Positions 54,777-64,000 of a DNA stretch of 64,000 bases are shown here, piece by piece. The DNA lies in assembly GCF_000963885.1 (NCBI RefSeq), contig NZ_BALE01000028.1, forward strand, positions 1-64,000, read 5' to 3'. The stretch is from Tanticharoenia sakaeratensis NBRC 103193. Lineage in GTDB: Bacteria; Pseudomonadota; Alphaproteobacteria; Acetobacterales; Acetobacteraceae. Position numbers and translations under genes: made by a program. The notes beneath the pieces were generated by a model. The model searched no databases, had not been told where the DNA came from, and was given only the letters and a program-made list of their open reading frames with translations. The first letter of the stretch is position 1, and every line of letters starts with the position of its first letter.

Positions 54777-54805
54777 GTTGAAAGGCTTCGACACCATGCC
54801 TACAT
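54777..54805 (+). promoter_or_regulatory. Candidate heat-shock (sigma-32) promoter for dnaK
   Basis: GTTGAAA, an 18-bp interval counted after GTTG, then CCTACAT. The alphaproteobacterial sigma-32 consensus is CTTG-N17/18-CYTATNT, so this matches three of four and five of six defined positions. It lies 100 bp before the dnaK start. Confidence 0.5.
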
Positions 54806-54904
54806 CGATGGTCGATCTTACAGGCGTTCGATCGACGCCTGCCTGATGACATAGGGCGGTGCACGGTGCTTCGGGCCGGGCATTGCCGCTGAAAGGAAGA
54901 CGAT

Positions 54905-56821
<1,917 letters not shown>

Positions 56822-56834
56822 CGTCATGTTACGG

Positions 56835-56863
56835 AAGCCCGGTGGCGCGAGTCACCGGGCTTT
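56835..56863 (+). terminator. Hairpin after dnaK, probable terminator
   Basis: AAGCCCGGTG and CACCGGGCTT form a perfect 10-bp stem with an 8-base loop, followed only by TTTCG. It lies 13 bp after the stop codon. The weak T-run suggests partial read-through. Confidence 0.65.
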
Positions 56864-56948
56864 CGCGCGCATGGCATGGTTGCCGAATGTCCGGATGCCG
56901 GGGCCGTATTCATCGGCGAGATGAACGGAATCGCGTCCGGCGGGCAGG

Positions 56949-56969
56949 GGGCTGGCAGACAGCCCTTTT
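56949..56969 (+). terminator. Second hairpin in the dnaK-dnaJ spacer
   Basis: GGGCTG-GCAGA-CAGCCC is followed by TTTTGCC. With the hairpin at 56835-56863 this gives two tandem stops before dnaJ, which may set a lower level of dnaJ. Confidence 0.6.
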
Positions 56970-57103
56970 GCCTTTAAAACTGATTTCGATAAATTTTCGT
57001 AACGGACTGGACCGGACCCTGGAACGGGATCCGGCCGCTGCCCCGCCCGAGTAATGTGCCCATAGGCAGGTACACCGGGGGCGGGCCCCGGAAAGGACGG
57101 TCA

Positions 57104-58240
57104 ATGGCCACGAAGATGGACTTCTATGCGGTTCTCGAAGTGACGCGTGATGCGTCGCCCGAGGTGCTGAAGAAGGCATATCGCAAGCAGGCGATGAAAT
57201 ATCACCCGGATCGCAATCCGGGGGATGCATCGGCCGAGCAGAAGTTCAAGGAAGTCAACGAAGCCTATGACATCCTGAAGGATGATCAGAAGCGCGCGGC
57301 TTATGACCAGTACGGTCATGCGGCGTTCGAGGGCGGCGGCCCAGGTGCTGGCGGCTTCGGTGGATTCGAGGCCGGGGGCCTGGGCGACATCTTCGAGCAG
57401 ATGTTCGGAGACATGATGGGCGGGCGCCGTGGCGGCCGTCGTCGCACCGGTGCGGATGTTCAGGTGCAGGTCGAGATCAGCCTGACCGAAGCGTTCAGCG
57501 GTGTGACGAAGCCCGTCGAGATCCGCACCCGCATCACATGCGAAGCCTGCGACGGCACGGGTTCAGCCGACAAGGATGCGGGATCCAGCACATGTCCGAC
57601 CTGTCACGGTGCGGGCAAGGTCCGGGCGCAGCAGGGCTTTTTCCTTGTCGAACGCGCATGCCCGACGTGTCATGGCGCGGGCAAGGTCGTGCGCAATCCG
57701 TGCCGTGTCTGTCATGGAGCCGGCACGACGCAGGAGACGCGCACGCTCGACGTGCAGATCCCTGCCGGTGTCGAGGACGGTACCCGTATCCGTATGCCGG
57801 GTGCGGGCGAAGCCGGCGGGCAGGGCGTACAGCCGGGCGACCTCTACGTGCATGTCGGCGTTCTGGCGCATGAGATCTTCCAGCGTGATGGGGCCAACAT
57901 CTACTGCCGCGTTCCGCTGCGAATGACGCAGGCGGCGCTGGGGACCGAGGTCGAAGTGCCGGTGATCGACGGTTCGCGCGCGAAGGTGAAAATTCCGCCC
58001 GCGACCCAGACGGGCGAGAACTTCCGTCTGCGCGGCAAGGGTTTTTCCGTCCTTCGGTCGGCGGCGCGGGGCGACATGTATATCCAGGTTGCCGTCGAGA
58101 CGCCTCAGCGTCTGACGAAGCGTCAGCGCGAACTGCTCGAGGAATTCGAGGCGGAAGCGGGAGCCGACCATGCAACCGCGAGCCCGGAAAACGCTGGGTT
58201 TTTCTCGAAGGTTCGGGATTTCTTCGAAGGCAAGGCCTGA
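57104..58240 (+). CDS. dnaJ: Co-chaperone DnaJ (Hsp40)
   Basis: 378 residues from ATG 57104, after GAAAGGACGG. The J domain has [10 protein letters not shown] with HPD, then a Gly/Phe-rich linker, and four zinc-binding repeats: CEACDGTG, two copies of CPTCHGAG and CRVCHGAG. The C-terminal substrate domain follows with [20 protein letters not shown]. DnaJ delivers substrates to DnaK and stimulates its ATPase. A perfect terminator follows. Confidence 0.97.
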   Translation: MATKMDFYAVLEVTRDASPEVLKKAYRKQAMKYHPDRNPGDASAEQKFKEVNEAYDILKDDQKRAAYDQYGHAAFEGGGPGAGGFGGFEAGGLGDIFEQMFGDMMGGRRGGRRRTGADVQVQVEISLTEAFSGVTKPVEIRTRITCEACDGTGSADKDAGSSTCPTCHGAGKVRAQQGFFLVERACPTCHGAGKVVRNPCRVCHGAGTTQETRTLDVQIPAGVEDGTRIRMPGAGEAGGQGVQPGDLYVHVGVLAHEIFQRDGANIYCRVPLRMTQAALGTEVEVPVIDGSRAKVKIPPATQTGENFRLRGKGFSVLRSAARGDMYIQVAVETPQRLTKRQRELLEEFEAEAGADHATASPENAGFFSKVRDFFEGKA

Positions 58241-58245
58241 GTTCA

Positions 58246-58277
58246 GGGCTCCCCGAGTCGGGGAGCCCTTTCTTTTT
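58246..58277 (+). terminator. Rho-independent terminator of dnaJ
   Basis: GGGCTCCCC-GAGTC-GGGGAGCCC is a perfect 9-bp stem followed by TTTCTTTTT, five bases after the dnaJ stop. Confidence 0.92.
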
Positions 58278-58315
58278 CCAAGGTATCGGTTTCGGGCGGG
58301 TCAGGTCGGGGGGTG

Positions 58316-58921
58316 CTACCGGAACTTTCGCAGCAGGTCGAGCAGTGGAGGAAGCTGGGTGAAACCCTCACGATCCAGGAAATGGCCGCCGCCCCTGATT
58401 TCCCGGATCTCGGCCTGAAGATGGGTCGCGAGATCGCGGGACGCTGCCGGATCGACAATGGTGTCGTTGTCCGACATGATCGAGGCCCGCTGCGGCGCCT
58501 GCGCGCGCAGGCGCCCATGATCGATTGGCGCAGCCGTGAAGGCATCCAGTTCAGGCAATCCCGGAAGTGCCCGATCAAATCCCGAAACAAGCACATAAGC
58601 CCCGATTGACGCGCCGACACGTTGCAGGTGCTTGAGCACCGTGATGCAGCCGAGGCTGTGTCCGATCAGCGTCGTTCGGCTGTCCATGACCGGCAGAGTC
58701 TGCTCCAGTGTCTGCGCCCATGCGTCCGGATCGGGGGCCAGCGGATCAGGCATCGCAGGCACGCTGACCGTAGCCCCGTCCTGCCGCAGGGCCTCGGCGA
58801 GCCATGGAAACCAGTGCGCGGACGGGGCGCCGCGATAACCATGGACGATCAGATAGTGTTGTCCGGCGACGTTCAGTGACATGGATTTCAACTCTCCTGC
58901 AGGGTCCGTATTCATCGCCAA
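58316..58921 (-). CDS. RBBP9/YdeN-like serine hydrolase
   Basis: 201 residues (an internal ATG at 58882 is an alternative start). It is a small alpha/beta hydrolase with VHGYRGAPSAHWFPWL, the nucleophile elbow GHSLGC, SDNDTIVDP with the Asp, and GGGHFLDREG with the His. Members of this family hydrolyse esters or act on unknown small substrates. It lies downstream of a GH13 gene on the same strand with a 27-bp gap. Confidence 0.87.
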   Translation of the reverse strand: MAMNTDPAGELKSMSLNVAGQHYLIVHGYRGAPSAHWFPWLAEALRQDGATVSVPAMPDPLAPDPDAWAQTLEQTLPVMDSRTTLIGHSLGCITVLKHLQRVGASIGAYVLVSGFDRALPGLPELDAFTAAPIDHGRLRAQAPQRASIMSDNDTIVDPAASRDLATHLQAEIREIRGGGHFLDREGFTQLPPLLDLLRKFR

Positions 58922-58948
58922 ACCTCTTCGGTCGACAGGAACGGGGCT

Positions 58949-60697
58949 TCAGATCGTCACAATCACGCTTTCCCATGGCGCAAGGGTCAGATCGGGACCC
59001 GTAATGGTCTTTCCGGGCATGTTGGAGATCAGGATCTTTCCGGGCGTGACCTTGTGAGGAATCGGAAAATCCGCTTCCGAATCGGAAAAGTTCATGATGA
59101 CCAGCACGTTTCCCGAAGCATGGTCGCGCCGGTAGGCATAGATCGTGCTGCTGTCCGGCGAGACGTCGCGATAACGGCCATGCACAAGCGCCGGATGGGC
59201 TTTGCGCACCGCGATCATGGCCTTGTAATACGCGAGGACCGAGTTCGGGTCGTGACTTTCGGCCACGACATTGATCGTGCGGTAATCCGGATTGACCGGC
59301 ATCCAGAGCTTCCCGGTCGAGAAGCCTGCATTGTGGGCCATGCTCCACTGCATCGGCGTGCGGGCATTGTCACGTGTCGAGGCGGTCAGATTGGCCAGCA
59401 TGTCGGCCGGTGACATTTTCTGGCCGCCGACCTGCTCGGCCCAGGCGTTATGGGCGGTGACGTCGTTGAACTGTTCGATGGACGTGAACGGATAATTCCG
59501 CATGCCGATTTCCTGACCCTGATAGATGAAGGGCGTGCCACGCAGGGAGAGGATCATCGTGGCCAGAAGCTTGGCGGAGCGAGTCTGGAGTTCGGGCCTC
59601 TGAGATCCGAAACGCGAGGCCGAGCGCGGGAAATCGTGATCCTCGAGCCAGACGACCGGCCAGGTCGTCGGATGGTCGTCGAAGGCATTGTCGGCATTGA
59701 ACGCGCGCAGATCCTCGAGCCTGAACGGCAGTTTGCGCCAGTTGCTCTGGATGTCCTTCATCTGGAAATCGAAGCGGAAGCCTGACGACAGTTCATGGCG
59801 ACGGGCATCGGCAATCGCCATGAATAGCGTATGGTCGGCGCCCCATGTCTCGCCGACGGCATAGAGGTCCGTGCCGGCAAAACAGTGCATGTTCATGTCG
59901 TGCAGGTAGCTGTTCAGGCGCTTGCCGTGCTCGGCAAACGGATGGCCTGCGGCGAGATCCTGGGCGGACAGATCCTGCAATTTCGCGGGCTTGGCGATGC
60001 TCGTGATGGCATCGAAGCGGAAACCGTCGACGCCCTTGTCGGTCCAGAACTTCAGGATGGCATAGAGCTCGTCACGGACCTTCGGATTTTCCCAGTTCAG
60101 GTCGGGCTGTTTTGCAACGAAGGTGTGCAGGTAATACTGGCCGGTCCCGGGATCCAGCGTCCAGGCAGGGCCGCCGAACGCGGACGGCCAGTTGGTCGGC
60201 GGCCCATTATCATGCCCGTCGTGCCAGTGATAGAAGTCGCGATAGGGATTGTCGCGCGAGGAGCGGCTCTGGACGAACCAGGGGTGTTCGTCGCTGGTGT
60301 GGTTGAACACCATGTCGAGAATGACACGGATGCCGCGCTTCTTCGCGCGTCCGAGGAAATATTCGAAATCCTGCATCGTGCCGAAATCCGGCATGATCTT
60401 GCGATAGTCGCGCACGTCATAGCCGTTGTCGGCGTTGGGACTGTCAAAACAGGCCGCGACCCAGACCGCATCCACGCCCAGGTCGACGAGGTGATCGACG
60501 CGATCGCCCATGCCGATGAAATCGCCAACCCCGTCACCGTTCCCATCCTGAAACGAACGCGGGTAGATTTCATAGAAGACGGAATCCTGCCACCAGGGCG
60601 CCTTTTCCGGCACGGTTCCTGACGCGGCGTTCGCGAGGCGGGGAGAGGCCGCGGCCCCTGCGGTGAGAGCCAGCATCGTGCGCCGGGTGATCCTCAT
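58949..60697 (-). CDS. Secreted alpha-glucosidase (GH13, oligo-1,6-glucosidase/trehalose-type subfamily)
   Basis: 582 residues. The N-terminus ITRRTMLALTAGAAA ending ANAAS looks like a Tat signal, so the enzyme is probably periplasmic or secreted. GH13 motifs are DMVFNHTSDEHPWF, GFRFDAITS (nucleophile Asp), AVGETWG (acid/base Glu) and LEDHDFPRSASRF (stabilising Asp region). It should hydrolyse alpha-glucosides such as isomaltose or sucrose-type substrates; the exact specificity is unknown. Confidence 0.92.
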   Translation of the reverse strand: MRITRRTMLALTAGAAASPRLANAASGTVPEKAPWWQDSVFYEIYPRSFQDGNGDGVGDFIGMGDRVDHLVDLGVDAVWVAACFDSPNADNGYDVRDYRKIMPDFGTMQDFEYFLGRAKKRGIRVILDMVFNHTSDEHPWFVQSRSSRDNPYRDFYHWHDGHDNGPPTNWPSAFGGPAWTLDPGTGQYYLHTFVAKQPDLNWENPKVRDELYAILKFWTDKGVDGFRFDAITSIAKPAKLQDLSAQDLAAGHPFAEHGKRLNSYLHDMNMHCFAGTDLYAVGETWGADHTLFMAIADARRHELSSGFRFDFQMKDIQSNWRKLPFRLEDLRAFNADNAFDDHPTTWPVVWLEDHDFPRSASRFGSQRPELQTRSAKLLATMILSLRGTPFIYQGQEIGMRNYPFTSIEQFNDVTAHNAWAEQVGGQKMSPADMLANLTASTRDNARTPMQWSMAHNAGFSTGKLWMPVNPDYRTINVVAESHDPNSVLAYYKAMIAVRKAHPALVHGRYRDVSPDSSTIYAYRRDHASGNVLVIMNFSDSEADFPIPHKVTPGKILISNMPGKTITGPDLTLAPWESVIVTI

Positions 60698-60902
60698 GGT
60701 CGGCCTTCCGTATCGTTTCGGTGATGATGATCAACGCATGCGGCGGGGGTGTCCAGCGGGCATGTGCCGGGTTTGTCGGTCGATACCGTGCATTTCCTGT
60801 CGCCAGACAGGCGGGGGCGCTCATGGTGTTGCGCGCGGACTTGATGACGGGCCGGAAAAGCTGTCGCGTCCGGTGACGGTGCCGCGTGCTCGGCTCCCGT
60901 TT

Positions 60903-61385
60903 CTAGAGGGTGCGGAACATCACCAGAGCGTCGACATACCCGGCCGCCGGATGCAGGAAGGCCTGCGGAAGCCGCGTGAGGGTTTCGAAGCCGTGCTGCT
61001 CCCACAGGCGAATGGCGCGGGTATTGGTGCTGACGACGAAGTTGAACTGCATGGCGCGATAGCCGCGCGCGCGGGCATGATCCAGCGAATGCGCGACCAT
61101 GGCGCGGGCGATGCCGCGGCCCGTCGCATCGGGGCGGGTCATATAGCCGCAGTTGCAGACATGGTTGCCACCGCCAGCCTGGTTGGGGCGAAGATAGTAG
61201 GTGCCGAGGATACCGTCCGGCGTTTCCGCGACGAAGGTCTCGCGGTCAGGGGCGAACCAGTAGGCGAGCGCGTTTTCGCGCGACATGTCCCGGTCGAGCG
61301 CATAGGTCTCTCCGCCGCGGATCGTGGGTTCGAGAATGGCCCAGACGGCGTCGTGATCGTCTTCGGTGGCAGCGCGGATCAGCAT
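60903..61385 (-). CDS. GNAT-family N-acetyltransferase
   Basis: 160 residues from ATG 61385. The N-terminus MLIRAATEDDHDAVW is typical. The acetyl-CoA-binding motif is ATGRGIARAMVAHSL, followed by NTRAIRLWEQHGFE. The substrate is unknown; related proteins acetylate amino acids, antibiotics or proteins. The longer upstream frame is not protein-like. Confidence 0.88.
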   Translation of the reverse strand: MLIRAATEDDHDAVWAILEPTIRGGETYALDRDMSRENALAYWFAPDRETFVAETPDGILGTYYLRPNQAGGGNHVCNCGYMTRPDATGRGIARAMVAHSLDHARARGYRAMQFNFVVSTNTRAIRLWEQHGFETLTRLPQAFLHPAAGYVDALVMFRTL

Positions 61386-61566
61386 GGTGCTCAGTGTGAA
61401 CGTTGCAGCGTTCTGGCGCCAGATGGAAGGGGGCTTCCGCGGATGGTCCGGTGTGCACGTTGTCTGGAAAGGGGGGAGAACGGAATGTCGGCTTTGGGAG
61501 ATAGACGGTCTGTAGCGGACGCAGGGGAGTGAGTAATCCCGGCCGGGTCGCCCGGCGCGGAGACCG

Positions 61567-62001
61567 TCACCTGTGATGATGCCGTTTCGGCTGGCACGAC
61601 AAGAGGTTGATGCTGGCCGAGTCTTCGAAACGCTCCGGATGCTCTGTAAGTGGGATAGAGACGATATCGTCGCTGCGATGGTCCGCATAGACGAACGTCA
61701 TGACATAGAAACGGTCGTCGGATCGAGGATCGCCGTCGAGCATTCTGTTCCATTCCAGCAGGTCGCGCCGCAATGTCGACCCGACGCCGCCGCTTCGGGT
61801 CCAGATCGCCGAGCCGCAGGACGAAACACGCTCGACGCGCACGATCGGACGTCCGTTAAGGAGCGCCTTCCCATCGAGCTCCTCGTTGAGCACTATGTTG
61901 AGATTATAGGTCAGCTCCTCGAGGGATTCCGGCTTGGCGGCGGCACGCGCGGCGCTGCAGATGCAGATGGCGCAGACCAGGCTCAGCACGGCGCGGATCA
62001 T
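61567..62001 (-). CDS. Exported protein coupled to the lysozyme gene, candidate immunity protein
   Basis: 144 residues from ATG 62001, whose first base is also the last base of the lysozyme stop (TGATG). A Sec signal (IRAVLSLVCAICICSAARA, cleavage near AAA/K) makes it periplasmic. The mature part has ELTYNLNIVLNEELDGK, two cysteines (SSCGSA and LLSCQP) that could pair, and a His-rich end (KRHHHR). No family is recognised. Coupling to a lysozyme and export to the compartment it would attack suggest an immunity role. A TTG start three bases upstream is possible. Confidence 0.75.
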   Translation of the reverse strand: MIRAVLSLVCAICICSAARAAAKPESLEELTYNLNIVLNEELDGKALLNGRPIVRVERVSSCGSAIWTRSGGVGSTLRRDLLEWNRMLDGDPRSDDRFYVMTFVYADHRSDDIVSIPLTEHPERFEDSASINLLSCQPKRHHHR

Positions 62002-62690
62002 CAATAGCGTCCTTCCAGCAGAAGCATGGCCTCGTCGTGCCGCCGCCTGATCAGGCCAGGCATGACCTTGCCTCTCGAGCGCACCTGCTCCTCGATGATT
62101 CTGACAGCTTCACGCTTGTCGCTGCTGTTGATTGCGGCACGGACGCCCTGCCAGCCACCTCCGGGATTGTAGACGAACGAAACGAGAGCGTTGAATTCGT
62201 CCTGCGTCAGGTAGACATGGATGCCTCGACGAACGATCGCCTCATAGCTTGGCAGATTGACCTCCAGGAGGCGTCTCTGCTGATCGCCCGTGAGAGTGAT
62301 GAGGTTTCGGTTATCCTCGGTAAACCTCCTCGCCGCGTCACCCCGCAGGCCGCCCCCCGCCGCTACGCGAGATGCCAGATTGGAATTGATTCCGACATCC
62401 CGCAATTTTTGCTCGATCTCCGCCTGGGAACGATCGCGCATGTCATAGCCGGGCCCAAGGGTTACGCCTGACGCTCCGCCCGGCCAGTGCAGGTGATTGC
62501 TGACGCCCCTCTGCTCCTCATGGCGCTCGATGAAGCTGCGTCCTCGCACCGACGTCGTTATCGCGTTGGGAGGATGTGACGATCCCGACGGCGACGGGAT
62601 GTAGGATAGGTTGCAGGGGCGATTTGTTCTACTAACGGATCTAACGTGGCCGCCTGCTGACGGCTGCATGGCCCCTGCGGAGGGAGCCAT
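62001..62690 (-). CDS. T4/pesticin-type lysozyme (GH24-like), candidate secreted toxin
   Basis: Up to 229 residues. After a low-complexity Ser/Pro-rich N-terminus comes the muramidase domain. The catalytic Glu is probably in FIERHEEQRGVSN, followed by GASGVTLGPGYDMRDRS, which is typical of pesticin-type lysozymes, and FNALVSFVYNPGGGW. There is no signal peptide, so export would need a dedicated system (for example a type VI or other effector route) or lysis. It precedes the candidate immunity gene by a one-base overlap. The start could be 62690 or 62669. Confidence 0.85.
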   Translation of the reverse strand: MAPSAGAMQPSAGGHVRSVSRTNRPCNLSYIPSPSGSSHPPNAITTSVRGRSFIERHEEQRGVSNHLHWPGGASGVTLGPGYDMRDRSQAEIEQKLRDVGINSNLASRVAAGGGLRGDAARRFTEDNRNLITLTGDQQRRLLEVNLPSYEAIVRRGIHVYLTQDEFNALVSFVYNPGGGWQGVRAAINSSDKREAVRIIEEQVRSRGKVMPGLIRRRHDEAMLLLEGRY

Positions 62691-62958
62691 CTTTCGTGGG
62701 AGAGATCGTGTTCAAACGGCCAATTGTTCGACCCGGACATTAAGCAATCCCGAATAAACTTAGTGGCAAAATGCCATATCTTTTCTCAAATGTCAAGCCA
62801 GTTGTTTGGGGTTCGTGACAATAGGCTGCCTTGCATATTCGTCCGCTTATCGCATTCGGCCAAATCATAAAAATGTCCGAGATGACGGCGACTACTGTCG
62901 GTCTGCTGTCTGTCGTCAGCCAGACAGACGGTTTAGGAACGAAATTTTCGCGTCGAGC

Positions 62959-63876
62959 CTACGCTGGTTCTCCCAGATGTTCCCGCATCCATCTGGCTTC
63001 TTCACGGGGGCTGCGGTGGAAATGGCGTTTGAAGTCGCGACTGAACTGGGCAGGGCTGGCATAGCCGACCTCGGCAGCAATAACGGCCATTGACCCCTGA
63101 CGCCGTGCGACCATCAGCCTGGCTTCGTGCAGTCGCAAGGCCTTGATGTACTGAATTGGGGTGTTCCCGGTAAGAAGCTTAAAACCGGCGTGATAGGAAG
63201 GAACGCTCATACCGGCCGTCGCGGCGAGTTCCGGTACCGATAATCCTTCATTGTAGCGTTCGCGGATCAGCGTCAGGCTCTGCACGATCCTGTCTGTCGT
63301 CTTGTTGCGACGCAGCGCCGCCATCAGCGAACCGCCCTGAGGACCTACCAGGACGCGGTAATGCAACTCGCGCAACAATCCCTGGCCCAGAATGGCAAGT
63401 TCCTGCGGATGACGGAGAGCCTGAAGCAGACGTTGGAGCACATCAGCGATGGAAGTTACCATCCGACTTGAAACCAGGCTTCTCGCCCGCGCCCTTTCGT
63501 CATGATGGACCTGGCCCTCCAGTGCGGTCACGATTTCAGCGGCAAGATGCAGGTCAAAATCGAAATAGATGGCGAGCAGAGGTTGCTCGAGACTGGCCTG
63601 CGACGCCATTCGAAACGGCACGGGAACCGAAACGGCAAGATAATGGTCGGCGTCATAGCGATAAACCTCGCCATTGAGGAAACCCTGCTTGGCTCCCTGC
63701 AATACGAAAACCGCACCAGGGCGATAAAGGACCGGCACATCTTCGAGGATGGTTTCGGAACGTAGGATGCGGATACCCGGCAAGAGCGTGGCGTTGTAGC
63801 CAGGTCGGGGGGCAAGTTCGGCGGCCAGCGCGACGAGCGGAGATGGTACGGGTGGGGACTTCATAGGATCGAGCAA
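62959..63876 (-). CDS. AraC-family transcriptional regulator
   Basis: 305 residues (ATG 63876 or 63864). The N-terminal AraC-type cupin region includes PVLYRPGAVFVLQGAK. The C-terminal pair of helix-turn-helix units contains LSVPELAATAGMSVPSYHAGFK and SMAVIAAEVGYASPAQFSRDFKR. It is divergent from an SDR gene at the window edge, which it probably regulates. Confidence 0.92.
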   Translation of the reverse strand: MLDPMKSPPVPSPLVALAAELAPRPGYNATLLPGIRILRSETILEDVPVLYRPGAVFVLQGAKQGFLNGEVYRYDADHYLAVSVPVPFRMASQASLEQPLLAIYFDFDLHLAAEIVTALEGQVHHDERARARSLVSSRMVTSIADVLQRLLQALRHPQELAILGQGLLRELHYRVLVGPQGGSLMAALRRNKTTDRIVQSLTLIRERYNEGLSVPELAATAGMSVPSYHAGFKLLTGNTPIQYIKALRLHEARLMVARRQGSMAVIAAEVGYASPAQFSRDFKRHFHRSPREEARWMREHLGEPA

Positions 63877-63959
63877 GAAAATCAGAGGAAGTGCGATAGA
63901 GCACGCACCGGTACGATATTATTGGTCAAGGCATGAATGCAATCAAGCAGAGCAGAGCC

Positions 63960-64000
63960 ATGCCTGAGCAGACTTTTTTCATCACGGGCGCCAATTCGGG
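63960..64000 (+). CDS. Short-chain dehydrogenase/reductase, N-terminus only (runs off the window)
   Basis: ATG 63960 opens MPEQTFFITGANSG, the glycine-rich cofactor motif of SDR oxidoreductases. The rest is outside the window. It is divergent from the AraC-type gene with a short shared promoter region. Confidence 0.8.
   Translation, partial: MPEQTFFITGANS

Overview
The window is a GC-rich chromosomal segment from an alphaproteobacterium, most likely an acetic acid bacterium (Acetobacteraceae). The reasons are: a PTS phosphorelay cluster (chvI-chvG-hprK-rapZ-EIIA-HPr-EI) without sugar permeases; cytochrome bc1 genes in the order Rieske-cytb-cytc1; separate trpBA and accD-folC blocks; and short dispersed hairpin repeats between genes. 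The genus cannot be fixed from the sequence alone. No rRNA, tRNA, CRISPR array, integrase, transposase or complete insertion sequence was recognised.

Layout. 0-5 kb: the nadABC operon for de novo NAD synthesis with a perfect inverted repeat (candidate operator) ahead of nadA, then an HSL-type esterase. 5-11 kb: an 1174-residue hybrid sensor kinase with a ParD-like N-terminus, then accD-folC. 11-13.9 kb: a 1.6 kb stretch without a convincing gene, a TetR regulator and a small membrane protein. 13.9-17.7 kb: a small basic stress-type protein, two tandem paralogous exported proteins of unknown function, and trpBA, all on the minus strand. 17.8-21.7 kb: corA, an exported protein, rho and a free-methionine sulfoxide reductase. 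21.7-23.2 kb: a less GC-rich patch with a DUF4239-type membrane protein. 23.2-31 kb: a GH15 enzyme, a 3-hydroxyisobutyrate-dehydrogenase-like oxidoreductase, SelO, an acetolactate-synthase-like gene frameshifted in a 9-base homopolymer, and an aldo/keto reductase. 31-37 kb: a two-gene ABC system, bc1 genes and a DUF3313 lipoprotein. 37-43 kb: an OmpR/EnvZ-type two-component pair, ybaK, a lytic transglycosylase with an orphan gspG, a decayed sodium/proton antiporter pseudogene, and an unknown 296-residue protein with two basic clusters and a calcium-loop-like motif. 43-54 kb: an aldehyde dehydrogenase, prepilin peptidase, the PTS cascade and ChvG/ChvI. 54-58 kb: grpE, dnaK, dnaJ. 58-64 kb: an alpha/beta hydrolase, a secreted GH13 enzyme, a GNAT acetyltransferase, a pesticin/T4-type lysozyme translationally coupled to an exported small protein (candidate toxin-immunity pair), an AraC regulator, and the start of a divergent SDR gene.

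How it fits together. Most of the window is housekeeping: NAD, tryptophan, fatty-acid and folate synthesis, respiration, chaperones and termination. Two regulatory modules stand out. One is the HprK/HPr/EIIA/EI phosphorelay next to ChvG/ChvI. The other is the PAS/GAF hybrid kinase. The most novel-looking parts are the lysozyme/exported-protein pair, the 296-residue effector-like protein, the ParD-like fusion on the hybrid kinase, the tandem exported paralogues downstream of trpA, and U-rich hairpins sitting directly before the Shine-Dalgarno sites of nadB and selO.
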